From Xanthoparmelia taractica (taxonomy: Eukaryota > Ascomycota > Lecanoromycetes > Lecanorales > Parmeliaceae): 64,000 nt of DNA. Position 1 is the stretch's first letter. Each line of letters opens with the position of its first letter. Below, piece after piece: positions 46,930-57,576 of this stretch. The translations under genes were made by a program, and so were the position numbers. The notes beneath the pieces were generated by a model. That model worked only from the letters and a program-made list of their open reading frames with translations. It made no database searches and was not told where the DNA came from. The stretch is from the NCBI GenBank assembly GCA_033085395.1, contig JANQBS010000080.1, forward strand, positions 99,192 to 163,191, written 5' to 3'.

Positions 46930-47858
46930 TCAAAGTCGTAACTTGGGTAAGTCTACCAGGAATGTTATCAGCGGAGATGTTGAGAGCAGGTCAACAAATA
47001 TTTGGATGACTTGGGCAGCGGAGACGCGGCAACCGGTTCCATACTTGAAGTGGGTGTCGAGAAGGTCTTTGTCGATGGACATTGTTGGGGCAAGATAATC
47101 ATCGCTGAAGCTGAAGTGAGCTTCATACCGTACTCTCTCAAACCGCGTAAATACGTCAGGCTCCATGACTCTGTCCACATCGCGCCCACATGTCGTCAGG
47201 CCGTTGACGTTCTTGCGTTCAAGGCCATGGGACGGAAGGTGATGCCATACGAGCTTTACCGCACCTGTGGCAGGCTCTGTCACAATGTCTCCGGGCCTTA
47301 TTACAAGCTGTAGTCTCGAGTACAACAAAGAGGAGGCTTCGTCATATATCTGACGATTCGCCTGGAGGATAGCAGGTGTTCTTTGAGGTGCGGCAGGCGT
47401 GAGCCTCTGTGTTAACCTTTCTTGTGTCTCGTTCCCTTTAGCCCCAAGGCTTGTTGTCTCAGAAGCGATTATGTATGTGGGTTGATTGCGCCCGTAGTCG
47501 CTCGTAGTCTCGTCTGAATCTGAACCGTTGCTTGCACTTTCGTCTGAACCACAACATGACGGCGGCGATGAGAAAGTGGCAGCTTTGCGAGAATGCTGCC
47601 GATAATTTGGGTCCAAAAAAGTGCATGGAGGCTCAAGAAGGAGAAAGCGGTAGATGTTTCGGCGGATTTCTAAGATGCATGATCAGTTGATGGTAATAGC
47701 AATATTAGGAAAGCGTTGAGACTACCAAGGGGAACACTCAATAAGTGGCAGACGGCGCTGGAGGGGACCAGACTGAAAGTGTCGGTGGATATGGCAATGG
47801 AAGAGGTACTGGGCGGCAGAGGAGAATGAGAACCAGGAACGTCAGGGGCAGTCGCCAT
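46930..47858 (-). CDS. 2EXR/F-box-like protein, 290 aa, probably truncated by frameshift
   Basis: Exons are 47726-47858 and 46930-47669. The 56-bp intron (donor GTAGTC, branch CTAAT, acceptor CTTAG) joins LLSVPL to EIRRNIYRFLLLEPP, restoring the F-box-like/2EXR start. Further family marks are AILQANRQIYDEASSLLYS and the FTRFERVRYEAHFSFSDD block. A Ser/Asp-rich insert lies at residues 70-90. The frame ends TFLVDLPKLRL, but sequence in the next frame (YDFDDDSDDD, then a helical stretch LESGVLEPLKQLTNV and others) continues to 46599. A one-base insertion near 46940 therefore probably truncated an originally 400-residue protein. The role is unknown. Confidence 0.6.
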
Positions 47859-48953
47859 GATGCAGCTTGGGAGGCACTTGTGATCCTACTTTTGTGCCTA
47901 GACTGAAAACCCTTGACTTGAAGCGGCACGATATAACATTGATAGTACCGGGGTATATGCCTTTACCTTCTGTGCGCCTGGCTCGTTAGGTGGCGGTATT
48001 GAAGATTGATTTAGGAATCCTGGATGATATTTAATGTTTGAGTATTCCCGTGGCTGGGGGGAACTGGCATTCCCCCCCTGGGAGGTGCAGGCTTCCAATA
48101 CCTTGGTATTAGCGCCAGCTGTTACATTACCGTGTGTGGGCTTGATCTGGGTCGATGGATAAGGTGATGGAAGTATTCGGTCGTCTTAATGCCGAATATC
48201 CTGCTGGCGTCGTGTGAACACCTTTGTATCTAACATTGTGCATTGAAAGCGGACACGGTGGTGATGAGGGTGGGGGAAAGAAGAGGGATATCGTGAATAG
48301 ATATGTATAACGACGACAGACTAGGTTGCTATGCACATATGTATTGGGCGGAATCCTAGCTAAGGTGCTTCTATCTGGCAGTAAAGACCTACGGAATGTC
48401 TTTAGGCCCCAACTAACTTATGGGGACTACGTTTGATGAAATATTTCTATGAATGACCTTCTCTAGATCTCCAATAATGTCTGGTTACTGATTCAACAGT
48501 TCTCTACGCTTGCCCACATGTCTATAGGTAGCCATCTTGAGTGAAAGCTTCTAAGTTCGACGTCCTCATAGAGAACCTAGGACCTTACTCTTCAGTAGTA
48601 GTTGTGTGGCTGGAAGATATCTAAAGTCGACGGCTGGGCAACAGTGACTCCAGAAGTGTTGCCCTGAGATCACTACTGAAATCGTGGCTCGGTAGAGGAT
48701 CTTTGCGAATGAGGTCAGATACGAATTCGTCGGCGTCTGCAGCCCTCACACTCAGGTCCTCGTTGGTGTAGGGACTTGAAACGGTATGGTTCCTTCTGAG
48801 GCCGAAAGTGGCAATGTATTACATCAACTGAAACCATGCAAAGACGTGAGGTTCCATGAAACCGTTCAACGGAGAAGCTTCATATATCATTTGGCCGTTG
48901 ATTTTTGTAGTGAAAAAGATATTTGGTTGGAGCATGCCACTATACCTTCTCAC
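47859..48953. other. intergenic
   Basis: No gene recognised. Short frames on both strands have no motif. Contains a CCCCCC run near 48070. Confidence 0.5.
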
Positions 48954-49486
48954 TCAGTGACACAACGCGTAGGATCGGGAGGTGTCGCTCGACTTACTGA
49001 CATGAAGATATTCCGTTGGGGTGCTCCCTCTCTTCACGCGTTCGGATATCATAACCCGGTTTACTGTCGCTCTCGTTTCAGTATGGACTGAGTCATGTCC
49101 GCCATCGATTGAGTATGAGGACGATCTATTCGGCAGACTAAAATCTATCACATGATAATCATCGTTCATGGATCCGAATACATTACCCCTACAGGTAGCA
49201 CTGTCTCCAGTGTGCACTTCCTTCAATATGCCGTCGCATACTTCTCCTATGGCTGTGCCGCGTGGCATGGACTCGCCGAAGTCGGCTATGCCATCCTCGG
49301 ACACTGTTTCGAGGTAGTAAATGCCATGATACACCTTGCAACTAAAATCCATCTTTTGATTCTGCCGTTCATGGCTTTGCTTAATCCAAAGAGAATGCCG
49401 CTGCATTGTGATGAAGTGGAAGATTGGACCTAAGGAAGCGGTTGAAGTGCCGCCTGGGAGGTAGCCATAGGCCTTGAGACGTATTT
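48954..49486 (-). CDS. partial 2EXR-like gene, 3' exon only
   Basis: An exon opening at 49486 after a CCACAG acceptor reads EIRLKAYGYLPGG-like sequence in the same splice phase as the neighbouring 2EXR gene at 47.7 kb, where the intron also falls just before EIR. It continues open to 48954 (177 codons) with Cys, Ser and Asp-rich loops. The upstream exon should lie at 49500-49700. There the frame that fits gives a TAA at the junction, while the frame starting MPFLSVLLKSTP is in the wrong phase. Either the 5' exon is mutated or the donor is elsewhere. I treat it as a probable broken member of the same family. Confidence 0.4.
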
Positions 49487-51440
49487 CTGTGGTAGGGTGT
49501 CAGCTATAATCAGTATGGCCACCAAGCAAAGAGGAACTTACAGACAAGTAGTCGAAAGAGTCGGCAAGCAGCTTTGGAGACAGTTTGGAGGGGCAACTTG
49601 GAGGCAGCTCTTCTGACAGCTTGTTTGGCAGCTCTGAAAGCAGCATTGGGAAAAGGTCTGGGGTCGACTTCAGAAGCACGCTCAGAAATGGCATTAGACG
49701 CAGTTCATTTTTCAGCCCATCGTCGAGGCGAATGGTGGTAGTTCACGGTAGGGTAATCGACAGTTGGATCAAAAATGGAATTCAAGGCGAAAATTTCATA
49801 TTTTGACTATCAACTTCTGTTCAACAAAGATCGATTCACAACAATTTTGGTATATTAAGTTACTCTTCTTAATCGTGACTACTGGTTTACTTGTAGAAGT
49901 ATAAGCTGAAGATTCTCTATTGGTCAGTCCTTGGGCTTCGCTTCGCGTCTAGCTCTCGTTAAATCCCAAAGTATTACCAGTCAACCCCAATCTAGCATAC
50001 ATTTGTGGTCGGAATATGACTTTGAATTGAGAGCTCTGTTATTGTACTCTAAGTGTATTGCTACGGGCTATAGTCCTTTGTATGAACCAGTTTTGCGGTC
50101 CCGTCCCTCTTGCCTTTAACCAACCATGGGTATATCACTTTGCACTATTAGTGTTTAAGATCGAGGCAGTACGAAGTATGAAACCTGTCGAGCCCTCGAG
50201 TGTAAGCCCTATTTCTAGTGGCATCAGTATTTGCCGAGTATTGCTACGCAAGGGAGTCACGTTGGATTATGCCTATGTAGGCATGCACCGAAGCGTCGAC
50301 CACGGGCTTAGGGGTCCTCGACTCTGATTTAGCCTAGTTGCGCTGCTAAGACTCTCCTGGACGCGATATCGTGCGGGTAATCGGTAGTGGAGAGTCGCCG
50401 AGACGTGCATCGAGGTTGAGTCACTGCAAAGTTCTTCCGTCGCCAGAGAAAGTCGCGACCCGAAGCGGGATTCGGATAAGGACTTCCACCTCCACTTTGA
50501 GTGAGTCGTGCGCTTCAAACTCGAAAGCAACATGACCGGCTGAGGGCCCGATATCACTGACAAGATCGACCATGGCGTTGCATTGTGCGAGGATCCAAAT
50601 GAAGACGTTGACGCCTGCCATTGGATCGGCTCGTTCTTAGGCTATGCCAACTATGCGACTAAACTGCATGCATAAGGGGAGAACAGATGCAGGTGGCACG
50701 GATTAGATGAACAAAGTGTGCGCGAAGCCGGCAAAGAATCTACCCAATGAGCTCCTCTACCAATGTTGATCTATGCCCACGCGGTCCGAGAGTAAAAATA
50801 CATTAAATAATAAGGCCGGAATATTACATTTTTCGAGAAAAAAAGCAAAATCTTTTCTCCCCCCACACCTCTTTGCACCTGGAGTATACGCGCAGCAACG
50901 AAGTACTAGGGCTAAGGCTTAGACTGGACTAGCGCGCTGCGCTGGACTTATGATGCACGCCAAACCAAAGATGGAAATCAGCATGGGATGAAATCAACCA
51001 CCAATACTCAAGACCGTACTCCGTACGTGACTAGCTATCAGTAGCTGCTCAAACGTGAAGCTAGACATGAATTTGTTATGTTAGCCTATCATGATAGGTT
51101 TGTGAAGGTGCATTTGCCTCATTGGTTCTGTCGCCTGGCCTTATCCTCCCGAACCCTCTTGCGCACAGCTGATGAGTGGCGCCTCAGACTTAGGCCTTAT
51201 GTGATGATGTGTAGTACTTGTTTGTGGTTGGACGCTACATTCAGGAGCATTCAAGAGTCATTGTGACGTTGTGGGATACATTCTCAGTTATAAGATACAG
51301 GTTGAAGGTGTTAAAGAGTGATGGTGTTGAAACTTGAAGATACCTGGTAGGCACTTGGCACAGATTGACGGTCCATTTTTACAATGAAAGCAAAATCATC
51401 CTTCGCGAAGTACTGCTCAGTTCCCAAATTCTCAAGCAAG
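49487..51440. other. mostly intergenic
   Basis: Contains short GGCAGCTC-like imperfect repeats at 49555-49650 that overlap the possible first exon of the gene above. The remainder shows no supportable gene. Confidence 0.45.
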
Positions 51441-52135
51441 ATTTAATATTCACAGCACAACATTGTCGTCAAACCCATCTTCCGTCTCCCCCTCATCCCG
51501 CATGATGATGCCGACGACCTTCGCTGCTTCCACCCTCTATCACCAACAGACAAGCCAAAAGACCTCTATCATGACGCTATCAATGGCTGCTCTATCCCTG
51601 CACTTGGCTATATCCGCGACGACGACTCCCGCGAGATGCTCGTCTACCTCGGCGGCGCATGTTCGAACAACGGGACACTACAGGCCCGTGCCGGCTACGG
51701 AGTCAAATGGAGCTCGCAGCACAGTTTCTCCTACCGACTCGAAGGGACTGGTGCCGAGACATCCAATCGTGCCGAATTGCGCGCTCAATAGTCGCACTGG
51801 GGCTAAGAGGATGAAACGGGGAAGGTTTCGACACAATAGTCCTGGCCTGCGACTCGGGGTATTGGGTTAAGGGCATTTCGGAATGGGTGCGTAAGTGGAA
51901 GAGCAATGTGCGGTTGACAACTAGGCGGATGCGGTGGAGAATAAAGACCTGTGGGAGAAGCTACTCGTAGCATTGAGGGAGCAAGATGAGCGAGGAGTCT
52001 TGGCGTAATTTTGGTTGATTTCGAGCGAGGACAATGAAGCCGAGGGCTACGCCGAAGCTGGCACAGCTGAAGAGAGATCAGAGAGCACGGGCAAAGTGAC
52101 GGCATTCGATGGTATAGCCTGGATTATTGGCTAGC
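51441..52135 (+). pseudogene. ribonuclease H1-type protein, decayed
   Basis: Joining frames by eye gives a fungal RNase H domain in order: MLVYLGGACSNNGTLQARAGYGV, TSNRAELRA, an IVALGLRG-(stop)-NGEGFDTIVLACDSGYWVKGISEWVR block, then ENKDLWEKLLVALREQDERGV-(stop)-FWLISSEDNEAEGYAEAG. Lesions are one frameshift near 51785-51790, a TGA where relatives have Trp (about 51811), and a TAA where relatives have Gln (about 52006). The first catalytic Asp of the DGAC motif is Gly. The second, Glu in SNRAEL, and the third, Asp in ACDSG, are retained, while the fourth position is Glu. The enzyme would normally cut RNA in RNA:DNA hybrids. Both stops are C-to-T or G-to-A transitions of the RIP type. No start codon could be placed. 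Confidence 0.8.
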
Positions 52136-52832
52136 GAGCTATACCTGGCAATTGTTCGAAGGAACCGCATGCTTCTCTGTGGGCTTCATGTATCTTGCGA
52201 ACCACGCGCCGAATGCCCGCCAGTCTGGCGGGGAATGATGGTGGGTGTGACCAAATCTATAGCACAATGATGTATTATGGGAGCACCGTCGTCCCAGAGA
52301 CCTCGTCGACCCTGGCCCTCTTTCTGATGGTTCAACCACTTCGACCTTGCGCAAGGCTGTCCTCAGTCAGAGCCTGATTAATGACTTCATCTCTGATAGT
52401 TACATTCATATTTTAAATCCTTTCTCCTTGTTGCAGCTGCATCTTTTTTCTTGCTGCAACTTCCGAACAGAGCCTTGTGGACAGCAATACCAGTCTTATA
52501 TCCTACCATTTTAGGGAGTGAGCATGGGGCGTAGAGTTTCACGAGGTCTCGCGATGTGGAGTCTGAGAGTATTCTGTAATGTGATACTATACCTTATGTT
52601 GGAGGACTCAATGGTAACGAGTTCGAGCATCTGTCTTGCTGAACTCCCAAGTGGAGACGACTGCCAGTTGCACCATATGTTTTACCCTACTCTACGAACA
52701 TTCTTGCATTCTCCACTGAGCGGCACAGGCCCGTTCCACACAACATGCGGTCGTAGGTATTTTACCAATAGCCAAAACAACACAGAAACCAACTATCGAT
52801 TCCATGCTTACAAGTTGACGACCGACAGACTT
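52136..52832. other. intergenic
   Basis: No gene. The plus-strand frame entering at 52518 mostly runs antisense to the following minus-strand gene. Confidence 0.5.
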
Positions 52833-53724
52833 TCAATGTCCCTTCCCCCTCGACTTCCGCTCCAACCCGGACCCATAAGCGTGGAAGACCCTCACACACT
52901 GACTATGAGGATGGACGATATCCTCCATTCCTGCCACCGTATACCTGCGCTGTTTGACCATGATTGCAGCGAACTGTGCGCGAGTAAGGCTCAGCCCAGG
53001 CCATCCGGAGCACCTCCACCCTTGCCCCCAGTGCTTGTCTGCCGCGATAGCCTGGCGAAGATGACGGAGCGTATCCCAGCCCCCATACGTGACGATGCTG
53101 AGCCGATGGAGTCGTGGGCGTAATAATCTGAGTACCTTGGCTGCGATGCCTTCGGTGAAGGTATCGGGTATAAACTGTGAGGGCAATAAGTCAGACTGGG
53201 GTCTAGGTAGAGCACCAGGTGGAGTATCAGGTCCTGCTGCGGGGATGACGTGTAACGTGAAGCTGCTTAGGTTGATACAGTGCTTTAGTATGTTGTGGAC
53301 ATGTATCGCGACAATGGCATCCAGCTTGGCGAAAGATTGAGCGTTGACGCTGACTTCAATGCTGAGGTGCTTCACCAACCCCAGATGCGCTGGCAAGACT
53401 GTCGGTTGGCGAAAGACACCGTCGAGCTCAGCGGAGTAGTGGAAGGTTTGGCTGGAAGGTTTGGCTCGCGTAGAAGAGTGGGAGCGCTTCGGCATAGACG
53501 GTCTTGCAGGTAGCGAGAATGGCATTGTGGGATCGTGGGATAGGACGCCCTCTTCGTGCTTTGGCTTCGTCGAGGCGACGCAGTGTACACTCGCCGGTGA
53601 TGCTGAATAGGGCTTTGTAGAGAAGGAGGCGGACCTCTGGCGGCAGAGCGAAAAGGCTGACAGTACGGCTGCGAAGGAACCTGCCGTTTGGGCCGCGTCG
53701 TCTATTTCGCGTGGACCGAGGCAT
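52833..53724 (-). pseudogene. F-box/2EXR-like protein broken by a 13-bp duplication
   Basis: The ATG at 53724 opens MPRSTRNRRRGPNGRF, then LFALPPEVRLLLYKALF and ILATCKTVYAEALPLFYASQTF, the typical fungal 2EXR/DUF7730-style start. The frame then stops. The downstream frame (52833-53525) picks up exactly at HYSAELDGVFRQPTVLPAHLGLV and runs 230 codons with 'TLHVIP', Pro-rich and His/Arg-rich segments to 52833. The shift is explained by a perfect tandem duplication of 13 bases (TGGAAGGTTTGGC, plus strand 53440-53452 and 53453-53465). Removing one copy joins ...ASQTF and HYSAEL in frame. The function of the family is unknown. The lesion looks recent because the rest of the gene is free of stops. 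Confidence 0.7.
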
Positions 53725-54842
53725 GATGAGAAGTAGAAGCACAGAGAGCGCTAGTGATGTGGATATTTAATGGTTGGTGAAGGTGTAAAGAAGCTGTCAT
53801 ACTTTTTTTCTTTGTTTTCGTTGGCCAAGGCTGCAGAGATATGATGTTTGTGTTGACAGCGAAGCATTCATCGTCACGCGCCTGATAGAAGTTTGTGTGT
53901 TGCCCGACTCGCCCCTTCCAATACCGGAAGAGATGCATTTGCCTGCCACAGAAGCCATCGGAACTTCGTCTTTGATTTTGATCGATCTTTCAAAAGCCGC
54001 AGTGAGAGCGGGCCCATCCACCTGCTCGCAATTCGGGGTTGAGTACAGCTCCGCGGGCTGGAAGAGAGGGAGTGAGGAAGTAATGAAGATTGGCGCCATA
54101 TACCAGGAATACTTGCAAGGAGTCGATGGTCGCAGACTGTTTTGGATATAGGAGTAGGAGTGTAGGCCAGAGGTGTTTAGGAGCTTGAAGGCTGTGGCTG
54201 AGACGTGTGGCTTGGTATGTTTCAGCCTCACTCGACCTAAGATTAGCCACAAGGATCGCACCCTTTTCCCCCCGGCTGTCCCAGCCCCTATTCGCCCCCC
54301 TAGTTATCCCCCTATTTACCCCCTTGTTTGCCCTACGTGGCCCCCAATTGGCACCCCCTATTTCTTACAACAAATAACCTCCTATCAAATCAAATCATCT
54401 TTCAACACACCACCACCACCACCACAAACTCCTCCTCCACCATCGCCACTCCCCTGCGCCTACTATGTGAAGCAGCATGAAGCAAATCCAATCATCCACC
54501 ATGTCATCCTCCGCTCCTTCACCCTTCTATAGCAATACTCTTGTTTCATTCGTTCGCGATGCTTCTAACTAATTTCGCTGTGTTGACACCAACTCTCCCT
54601 GACACTTTGTCCGTCTTGCCTACAGCAAGGCTGCACTCGGAGATTACTCATGCCTCCTCCTGCATTGTTCTGTCCTCTCCTTCCCACCTGCAAAATCCAT
54701 TTCCTTCTTTGTTTCCTACTCTCCTTCCCAAATTCCAACCACATCTGTTTCCTTGTCGCATTCTCAAGTATAAAGATTAGACGCCGGACGTCGACTCGAA
54801 CAGTCAGACACCACTCAACTACTTTCAATATTTTCTTTCATC
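53725..54842. other. intergenic; 5' side is a probable GH16 promoter
   Basis: A plus-strand frame at 53897-54151 and an overlapping minus-strand frame (53797-54261) look partly coding, but neither has a motif, splice support or a plausible start, so I leave them out. ACC/CCA repeats occur at 54408-54430. The last 300 bp form the upstream region of the CRH gene. Confidence 0.45.
54769..54776 (+). promoter_or_regulatory. TATA-like box of the GH16 gene
   Basis: GTATAAAG lies 67 bp upstream of the ATG at 54843, in a pyrimidine-rich leader (CTTTC, TTTTC). Its position fits a fungal TATA element, but no start site is known. Confidence 0.4.
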
Positions 54843-56057
54843 ATGTACATATTCAGCCTTACACTTTTCCTCCTCTCCTTGGTATCCGCAATACCGTCCT
54901 TTCCTTCTCACAACCATTTCAGCCACAATCATTTAGGCAGACAAAAGCGCACCTTGACACCAGACAACACATGTGGCGGCACCAACGCGTACGTCTGTAA
55001 TCCAAGCGACACGTACGGAGGACGTTGCTGCTCGGCATCCGGCTGGTGTGGTAAGTATACCTTTCCTGCATCAGAGGCCATGGAATGACTTACCTAAGAA
55101 TACCCACAGGCAATTCAGATACATATTGTGGAACAGGGTGTCAGTCGGCCTTTGGAAGCTGCGGCGCCTCTAACCCCGCCACCACTCCTGTTTCTGCGTC
55201 GCCCGAATCCTCTGCAACTCCGGAGCCGCAGACATACGGACCAGCAGTATCAGGAAGCTCTTTAGCGCCTACTAAAGAGGGATGTATGTGGACAGTAGAC
55301 GGCGCCGGCAGCTTTACACACTCGCAGATATTCGACTTCTCTACCTTGACATCCTTCCCGGCAGATGACCTCGCCATTAGCACCGATCCCATTGGATCCT
55401 CACCCTACACGCAGCTCTACACCACCTCCAATGTAGCTGTCACCAGTAAGAGTCTCCAACTAAAAGTACCCGGAGGGCAAACCGCATCCCCTATCCTCGG
55501 AGCCGAGATCTCGACTAAGCACAAAGACATTCTCTACGGTAGCGTACGCACTACGATGAAGGCCAGCACAGTTGCTGGCACATGTCACGCCAGCTTCTTC
55601 TACAAAGACGACAACCATGAAGTGGACATTGAGCTCATCACAGGCCATACATGGAAGGGCGTGCATTACACGAACCAGAAAGCCAACGCCAATTCCGCAG
55701 CCAGTACAGTTCGCGACGCCCTTGCCGCAGACGCAACGACCGTCTTTCAAGAGTACAGGATCGATTGGGTCCCTGGACGGACAGATTTCTACCTTGATGG
55801 GAAGTTGCAGAAATCATTGACAGAGAATGTCCCATCCACTGCCGGCAGCTGGTTGTGGAACAACTGGAGGTAAGGCGTTCATCCTCTTAGCAACCGCTCA
55901 GTTTGTTCTCTTGAGAGAAGGACCAGAGCTGACTCGTTGGTGCCACAGTGACGGAGACCCGGGCTGGACAGGCGCTCCTCCACTCCAAGACAGCATCATG
56001 GAAATCTCAAAGATCGAAATGTACTACAATCGGACAAGCAGTGCAGGCACTTGTTAG
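54843..56057 (+). CDS. CRH-family GH16 transglycosylase with N-terminal CBM18, 358 aa
   Basis: Exons are 54843-55050, 55110-55869 and 55949-56057 (1077 nt). A signal peptide (MYIFSLTLFLLSLVSA) is followed by a His/Ser-rich propeptide with a Kex2-type KR at residues 35-36. A cysteine-rich chitin-binding domain (CBM18) runs about residues 41-87 with NTCGG, RCCSASGWCG and YCGTGCQ. After a Ser/Thr/Pro linker comes a GH16 domain with the catalytic ExDxE as EVDIE (E240, D242, E244), then YRIDWVPGRTDFYLDG and WNNWSDGDPGW. This is the CRH/Utr2-Crf1 type, which joins chitin to beta-glucan in the wall. The protein stops at YYNRTSSAGTC with no Ser/Thr stalk or GPI signal, so it is probably secreted or wall-associated without an anchor. 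Confidence 0.92.
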
Positions 56058-56259
56058 GAAGCAGTGATGTTCGACGAGTATAAAGGTACCACCGTGTGAC
56101 TGTTTTACTTTTTTTTCTTTTTGTATCTGTAGAGTCGATAGCTTTCTTGTATATATTTTCAGCCCTTGTACCACGATGCTGGCCATCCCCGCTCTGCTCT
56201 TCACCGTCCCCGTCCTGATCTTGATCGTCCATCATATCCTTCGCAAGACCCAACTTGCG

Positions 56260-57063
56260 CTACTCTGAGCGCCACTTCCTCCGTCGCTTTTTAACATCAG
56301 ATGGCGTCTCCACAGAATATCCATCACCATTCGTCATCGGCAATAGCTGTCGGCTATCCTCGATGGCGTATTTCGCTTGTTCAGATGCGGTTAATAATGG
56401 CTCCGCGCGCAAGGTCACAAGCTGGTCTTCAGACATGCTATACACCTCAACCCAGTCTCCACTCGTGACTCTTCTCATGCCGCCCCGCCCTGACTTGTCT
56501 CTGCGTAGTCGTCGGATAGCTACTCGAATGCCTAGGTCCCGGGCAACGACGAAAGTGAAACGTGCAGCGACGCGAGCCATGTACTCGAGGCAGTGCTCAC
56601 CCTGATCGCTAAGATTTAGTTGGTCGGCCTGCTGGCCCCAATATTGCTGAATCTTTCGAATGGCGATGTCTTTCCTATTTGAGCCTCTGCTAAATGATGC
56701 ACGTATCTCCTTAAGCTGGGCGGTATCAAGGATACGGAGGACCTCCTCCCGGGTAATGTATGCGCTTCGCCAAATTTCGTCTGTTGAGACAAGTATCGAC
56801 CAAGCCTCCATTATAACTGCACCACATTGCTCGTTTTGTGAGCTCCCTAGGCTGAGTATTTCCCTAATGCACTGCAACTTTTCATCTGCGCTTCTATGTC
56901 TACTAATGGCGCTATGAGTCAAGTTCCTCAGCTCCGAAAGCGATACACTCCGCCCCGCTAACCCTAGAATGTGGGAGATCGCCGCCGGTGTGGCAATTGA
57001 AGTGGTTATAGGTGATTCGGCCGGCACCAGCGGCGTAATGGATCGCAGTTCAAACCCAGTCAT
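56260..57063 (-). CDS. protein of unknown function, 267 aa
   Basis: A single-exon frame starts at the ATG 57063 (MTGFELRSITPLVP). Composition is balanced and mostly helical. Segments include SELRNLTHSAIS, IMEAWSILVSTDEIWRSAYIT, a central AARFTFVVARDLGIRVAIRRLRRDKSG and a basic C-terminus RRRKWRSE resembling a nuclear localisation signal. I do not recognise a domain, though a helical DNA- or RNA-binding protein would be compatible. It faces away from the 57577 gene across 514 bp of A/T-rich DNA and sits at the edge of the repeat-rich 58-64 kb block, so it may be a transposon cargo or a rapidly evolving gene. The frame has no lesion. Confidence 0.5.
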   Translation of the reverse strand: MTGFELRSITPLVPAESPITTSIATPAAISHILGLAGRSVSLSELRNLTHSAISRHRSADEKLQCIREILSLGSSQNEQCGAVIMEAWSILVSTDEIWRSAYITREEVLRILDTAQLKEIRASFSRGSNRKDIAIRKIQQYWGQQADQLNLSDQGEHCLEYMARVAARFTFVVARDLGIRVAIRRLRRDKSGRGGMRRVTSGDWVEVYSMSEDQLVTLRAEPLLTASEQAKYAIEDSRQLLPMTNGDGYSVETPSDVKKRRRKWRSE

Positions 57064-57576
57064 GTCTCGGGTCGTAACGGCGTACCAAATCGAAGTATAT
57101 AGGTGATCGAGAAAAGATTAAACTTAAGAGTATTTATAAAAGATGAATTCTTTGAAGGCTCAAACATATAAACTCACACATGGACTGCGCTTCCCCCGTC
57201 TAATGTTCAAAATTCACTTTTCATAATCTGAGCTTCAGACTTCACTCTTGTTTACTTTTAACGCACATAGGTTGAACTCAACTTTCTAAAACTCACTTAA
57301 CTTCAACTTCACTTTCTTAACTTAACTTAAAATCTTTCAACTCGGCCTTTTAAGACTTTGGATTCCTTTTTGACTTTAAACTTACCTGAATCTACGAAAA
57401 TCCGACAATTCTCACATACACGCTCCCATTTTAGTACTCAAATCAGCATAAATTGTGAAATTCAGCTCAGAATTCTCAATTCAAAGTGAGTTTACTTTGA
57501 ATCCTAACTCTTACTTCAATAGCTCGACTGCGAGATTGAAAGTGAGGTTTAACCGCTAATTCAATCGTGACTAGAT
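57064..57576. other. A/T-rich divergent intergenic region
   Basis: The region has many short CTTAACTTAACTT and CTCAACTT-like segments (57280-57370) between two divergent unknown genes. It probably contains both promoters. No distinct element is assigned. Confidence 0.5.

Noticed and set aside
53797..54261. Overlapping frames on both strands between the F-box-like gene and the GH16 gene
   Set aside because: Both look partly coding but have no motif, splice support or family resemblance, so neither can be preferred.
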